Source: Bacteroidota bacterium | GTDB taxonomy: Bacteria; Bacteroidota; Ignavibacteria; Kapaibacteriales; Kapaibacteriaceae | NCBI GenBank assembly: GCA_003488525.1 | Contig: DNLG01000119.1 | Span: 20,530 to 36,385 of the forward strand | Direction of reading: 5' to 3' | Length of the DNA: 15,856 nt | In this document: positions 13,844 through 15,856 of the stretch, one piece after another | Layout: every line of letters begins with the position of its first letter | Numbering within the stretch: position 1 is the stretch's first letter | Notes under the pieces: model-generated | Databases searched by the model: none | Seen by the model: the letters and a program-made list of their open reading frames with translations, nothing else | What the model was told of the DNA's origin: nothing | Position numbers and translations under genes: made by a program

Positions 13844-15454
13844 GTGCCGAAGACGTCGAAGTACATCTTCATCACGGGCGGCGTCCTTTCCTCACTCGGA
13901 AAGGGCATTGCTTCTTCCTCCATCGGATTGCTCCTGCGTCAGCGCGGTTTTACCGTCACCGTGCAGAAGATGGATCCCTATATCAACGTCGACCCTGGTA
14001 CGATGAATCCCTACCAGCACGGCGAGGTGTACGTTACCGATGACGGCGCGGAAACGGACCTTGACCTGGGTCACTACGAACGTTTTCTCGATGAGAACAT
14101 GTCGAAGGCCAACACGGCATCAGCCGGTCAGGTCTACTACGACGTGATCATGCGTGAGCGTCAGGGGGCTTATCTGGGCAAGACGGTCCAGGTCGTTCCT
14201 CACATCACCGATGAGATCAAGCATCGCATGCGGGCCTTCGACGGCAAGTATGACATCGTCATCATCGAGATCGGTGGTACGGTGGGTGACATCGAGTCTC
14301 TGCCCTTTCTAGAGGCCTGCCGCCAGCTGCGTCTTGAAGTTGGACGTGGCAATGCCATGGACATCCATCTGACGTACGTTCCGTTTATCAAGAGTGCCAA
14401 CGAACTCAAGACAAAGCCTACGCAGCACTCGGTGAAAACACTGATGGAGTTTGGCATTACGCCAGACGTCCTGCTGTGCCGTGCTGAGATGAAGCTTGGA
14501 AAGGACATCCGATCAAAGATCGCCCTGTTCTGCAACGTCGAAGAACGCTCGGTGATCGAAGCGCTTGATGCGCCGACGATCTACGAAGTCCCGATAATGT
14601 TTGCCAAGCATGAGCTCGACACGATCATCTGTGAGAAGCTCAATCTGAAACGCTCGCGACGTGACCTGGAAACCTGGTCACGCTTTGTCCATCGGATCAA
14701 GTCACCCCGGCACTCGGTGGAGATCGGATTTGTTGGCAAGTACAACAAGTATCCCGACAGCTACAAGTCGATCATTGAAGCTCTCACCCACGCCGGCGCC
14801 ATCAATGACACACGCGTGGTGATCCGGTGGATTGACTCAGAGGAAGTGACTGCCGCGAATGTTGATCAGATGCTCAAGGGCGTTAGTGGCATTCTCGTTG
14901 CACCGGGATTTGGACATCGGGGCATCGAAGGCAAGATCACAAGTATTCACTGGGCCCGCACGCACGACGTGCCGTTCTTCGGAATCTGTCTCGGGATGCA
15001 ATGCGCCGTCATCGAGTACGCGCGCAATGTCGTTGGTATGCCAACGGCAAACTCTTCCGAGTTCAAGCGGAATAAGTTCAGCGTGATCGATCTTCTGCCC
15101 GAGCAGCGATCGATCACAGACAAGGGCGGAACGATGCGTCTGGGAGCATATCCGTGCCACATTGAGCGCAAAAGCAAAGCCTTCGCTGCCTACAAGTCAG
15201 AACACATCGATGAGCGTCACCGGCACCGTTATGAGTTCAATAACGACTTCCGGGAAGCATTCACTGCGGCTGGACTGAAGATCTCGGGTACGTCGCCCGA
15301 TGGCAGGCTTGTCGAGATCGTGGAGGTTCCCACGCATCGCTGGTTCGTTGGCGTGCAGTTCCATCCGGAGCTGAAGTCTCGCGCCGTTACGGGGCATCCA
15401 CTTTTCGTGGCGTTCATCAAGGCTGCCAAGGCTCTTGCCCAGGAGAATCTCTAA
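13844..15454 (+). CDS. pyrG: CTP synthase
   Basis: Cytosolic enzyme making CTP from UTP, ATP and glutamine; CTP feeds RNA, phospholipid and CMP-Kdo synthesis. The product has 536 residues (E. coli 545). Synthase domain: [20 protein letters not shown] at 7-26 with P-loop residues [44 protein letters not shown], and [20 protein letters not shown]. Glutamine amidotransferase domain: [17 protein letters not shown] with nucleophile Cys382, and [10 protein letters not shown] with His507 and Glu509 completing the triad. The start is GTG at 13844, which matches the family's N-terminus ([13 protein letters not shown]). There is no clear Shine-Dalgarno. A full-consensus -7 element lies at 13760-13767. 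The GlmU-like gene begins one base after the stop. Identity is certain. Confidence 0.99.
   Translation: MPKTSKYIFITGGVLSSLGKGIASSSIGLLLRQRGFTVTVQKMDPYINVDPGTMNPYQHGEVYVTDDGAETDLDLGHYERFLDENMSKANTASAGQVYYDVIMRERQGAYLGKTVQVVPHITDEIKHRMRAFDGKYDIVIIEIGGTVGDIESLPFLEACRQLRLEVGRGNAMDIHLTYVPFIKSANELKTKPTQHSVKTLMEFGITPDVLLCRAEMKLGKDIRSKIALFCNVEERSVIEALDAPTIYEVPIMFAKHELDTIICEKLNLKRSRRDLETWSRFVHRIKSPRHSVEIGFVGKYNKYPDSYKSIIEALTHAGAINDTRVVIRWIDSEEVTAANVDQMLKGVSGILVAPGFGHRGIEGKITSIHWARTHDVPFFGICLGMQCAVIEYARNVVGMPTANSSEFKRNKFSVIDLLPEQRSITDKGGTMRLGAYPCHIERKSKAFAAYKSEHIDERHRHRYEFNNDFREAFTAAGLKISGTSPDGRLVEIVEVPTHRWFVGVQFHPELKSRAVTGHPLFVAFIKAAKALAQENL
15441..15445 (+). promoter_or_regulatory. Shine-Dalgarno AGGAG for the GlmU-like gene, inside pyrG
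   Basis: AGGAG within the last codons of pyrG lies ten bases before the ATG at 15456. The spacing is slightly long, but the site supports that start. Confidence 0.5.
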
Positions 15455-15455
15455 C

Positions 15456-15856
15456 ATGGGCATCAACGTCATCCTAATCGAGGACGATGCCGTTGAAGAG
15501 TTGTATCCGTTTGCCTTGACGTGCAATTCTTGGCAGATCCGTGCGGGACGTCACACGATCCATGAGCGTTGGGTTCGTGTTCTGCCGGATGCCAATGTTA
15601 TTGTGCACACTCATCGCACACTGCACGAACAGCTCTATCGTGAACATGTTGCAGCGGGAGTACTTGGTCGCCCAGCCCCCGTACTAGTGGTGCTCTCTTC
15701 GGCCGTGCTTTCGCCGGAACACATGAAGGGGCTCGCCGAACGCACCAGGCATGCCGCGCGTCCCTGTGTGATCAACAGCGAGGCAGTCACCATCGGGGCT
15801 ATTCTGCCAACAACGCCGGAAAGTCTCGACGAGATCATCGCAGCGCTCGATAGTGT
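15456..15856 (+). CDS. Bacteroidota-type alternative GlmU / putative sugar nucleotidyltransferase (5' part; cut by window)
   Basis: The first 133 residues are present and the frame is open at the window edge. They match, from memory, the alternative GlmU family of Bacteroidota (TIGR03991 type), an N-terminal nucleotidyltransferase followed by left-handed beta-helix acetyltransferase repeats that would make UDP-GlcNAc for peptidoglycan and LPS. Seen: the opening strand INVILIEDD at 3-11, then LYPFALT at 16-22 and IRAGRHTIHERW at 28-39, which corresponds to the family's R-x-G-x-x-T-I-x-E-x-W core. This family lacks the usual GxGTRM loop of ordinary GlmU. The TRP tripeptide I expect after the PLTYT-like strand reads TCN here. 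The acetyltransferase half is outside the window, so bifunctionality cannot be confirmed. It lies one base after the pyrG stop with an AGGAG site, so the two are one operon. Confidence 0.75.
   Translation, partial: MGINVILIEDDAVEELYPFALTCNSWQIRAGRHTIHERWVRVLPDANVIVHTHRTLHEQLYREHVAAGVLGRPAPVLVVLSSAVLSPEHMKGLAERTRHAARPCVINSEAVTIGAILPTTPESLDEIIAALDS

Noticed and set aside
1..15856. Search by eye for tRNA or rRNA genes, transposases, integrases, CRISPR repeats, toxin-antitoxin or defence genes.
   Set aside because: None seen. All coding space is taken by the listed genes and the longest gap is about 130 bases.

Overview
This window is a gene-dense chromosomal stretch with ten protein-coding genes. 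Seven look complete in both identity and ends, one is a small unrecognised lipoprotein, and two are cut by the window edges. No gene-free stretch exceeds about 130 bases. I see no rRNA, tRNA, mobile element, CRISPR array or phage gene.

Organism: an outer-membrane bearing bacterium of the Bacteroidota/FCB group, moderately GC-rich by eye (not computed). The evidence is a TonB-dependent receptor with an N-terminal carboxypeptidase-D-like domain, a DUF5686-type outer-membrane protein, an alternative Bacteroidota-type GlmU after pyrG, and TAnnTTTG-like promoter elements. The GC-rich sequence and clear Shine-Dalgarno motifs on some downstream genes fit a deep relative such as Candidatus Kapabacteria or the Chlorobi side better than classical Bacteroidia. 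That placement is inference.

Layout: (1) 1-1467 minus, bifunctional NAD(P)HX repair enzyme Nnr, 3' end outside the window. (2) 1537-4268 plus, a small lipoprotein translationally coupled (ATGA overlap) to a TonB-dependent receptor. (3) 4276-6211 minus, a single-PDZ HtrA protease overlapping lptB, the ATPase of the LPS export machine. (4) 6275-10054 plus, the replication-restart helicase PriA, then formate-dependent PurT. (5) 10062-13713 minus, a solute-binding lipoprotein overlapping a DUF5686-like outer-membrane barrel protein. (6) 13844-15856 plus, CTP synthase PyrG, then after one base the alternative GlmU, which runs off the end.

Themes: half of the genes concern the cell envelope (LptB, HtrA, TonB receptor, DUF5686 barrel, two lipoproteins, GlmU-like UDP-GlcNAc synthesis); the rest are core nucleotide, cofactor and DNA metabolism. 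The units alternate in strand, giving three short divergent promoter regions (1468-1536, 6212-6274, 13714-13843) and two tail-to-tail junctions of exactly 7 bp without a recognisable terminator.

The most interesting signal is regulatory. Several first-in-unit genes have a TAnnTT-type -7 element only a few bases before the start codon and no Shine-Dalgarno, which suggests leaderless mRNAs. Three of the four genes that follow another gene closely do have a Shine-Dalgarno. The priA/htrA gap also carries a perfect 8-bp inverted repeat. I found no clearly new multi-gene system; the lipoprotein/TonB-receptor pair and the solute-binding-protein/DUF5686 pair are the least explained units.
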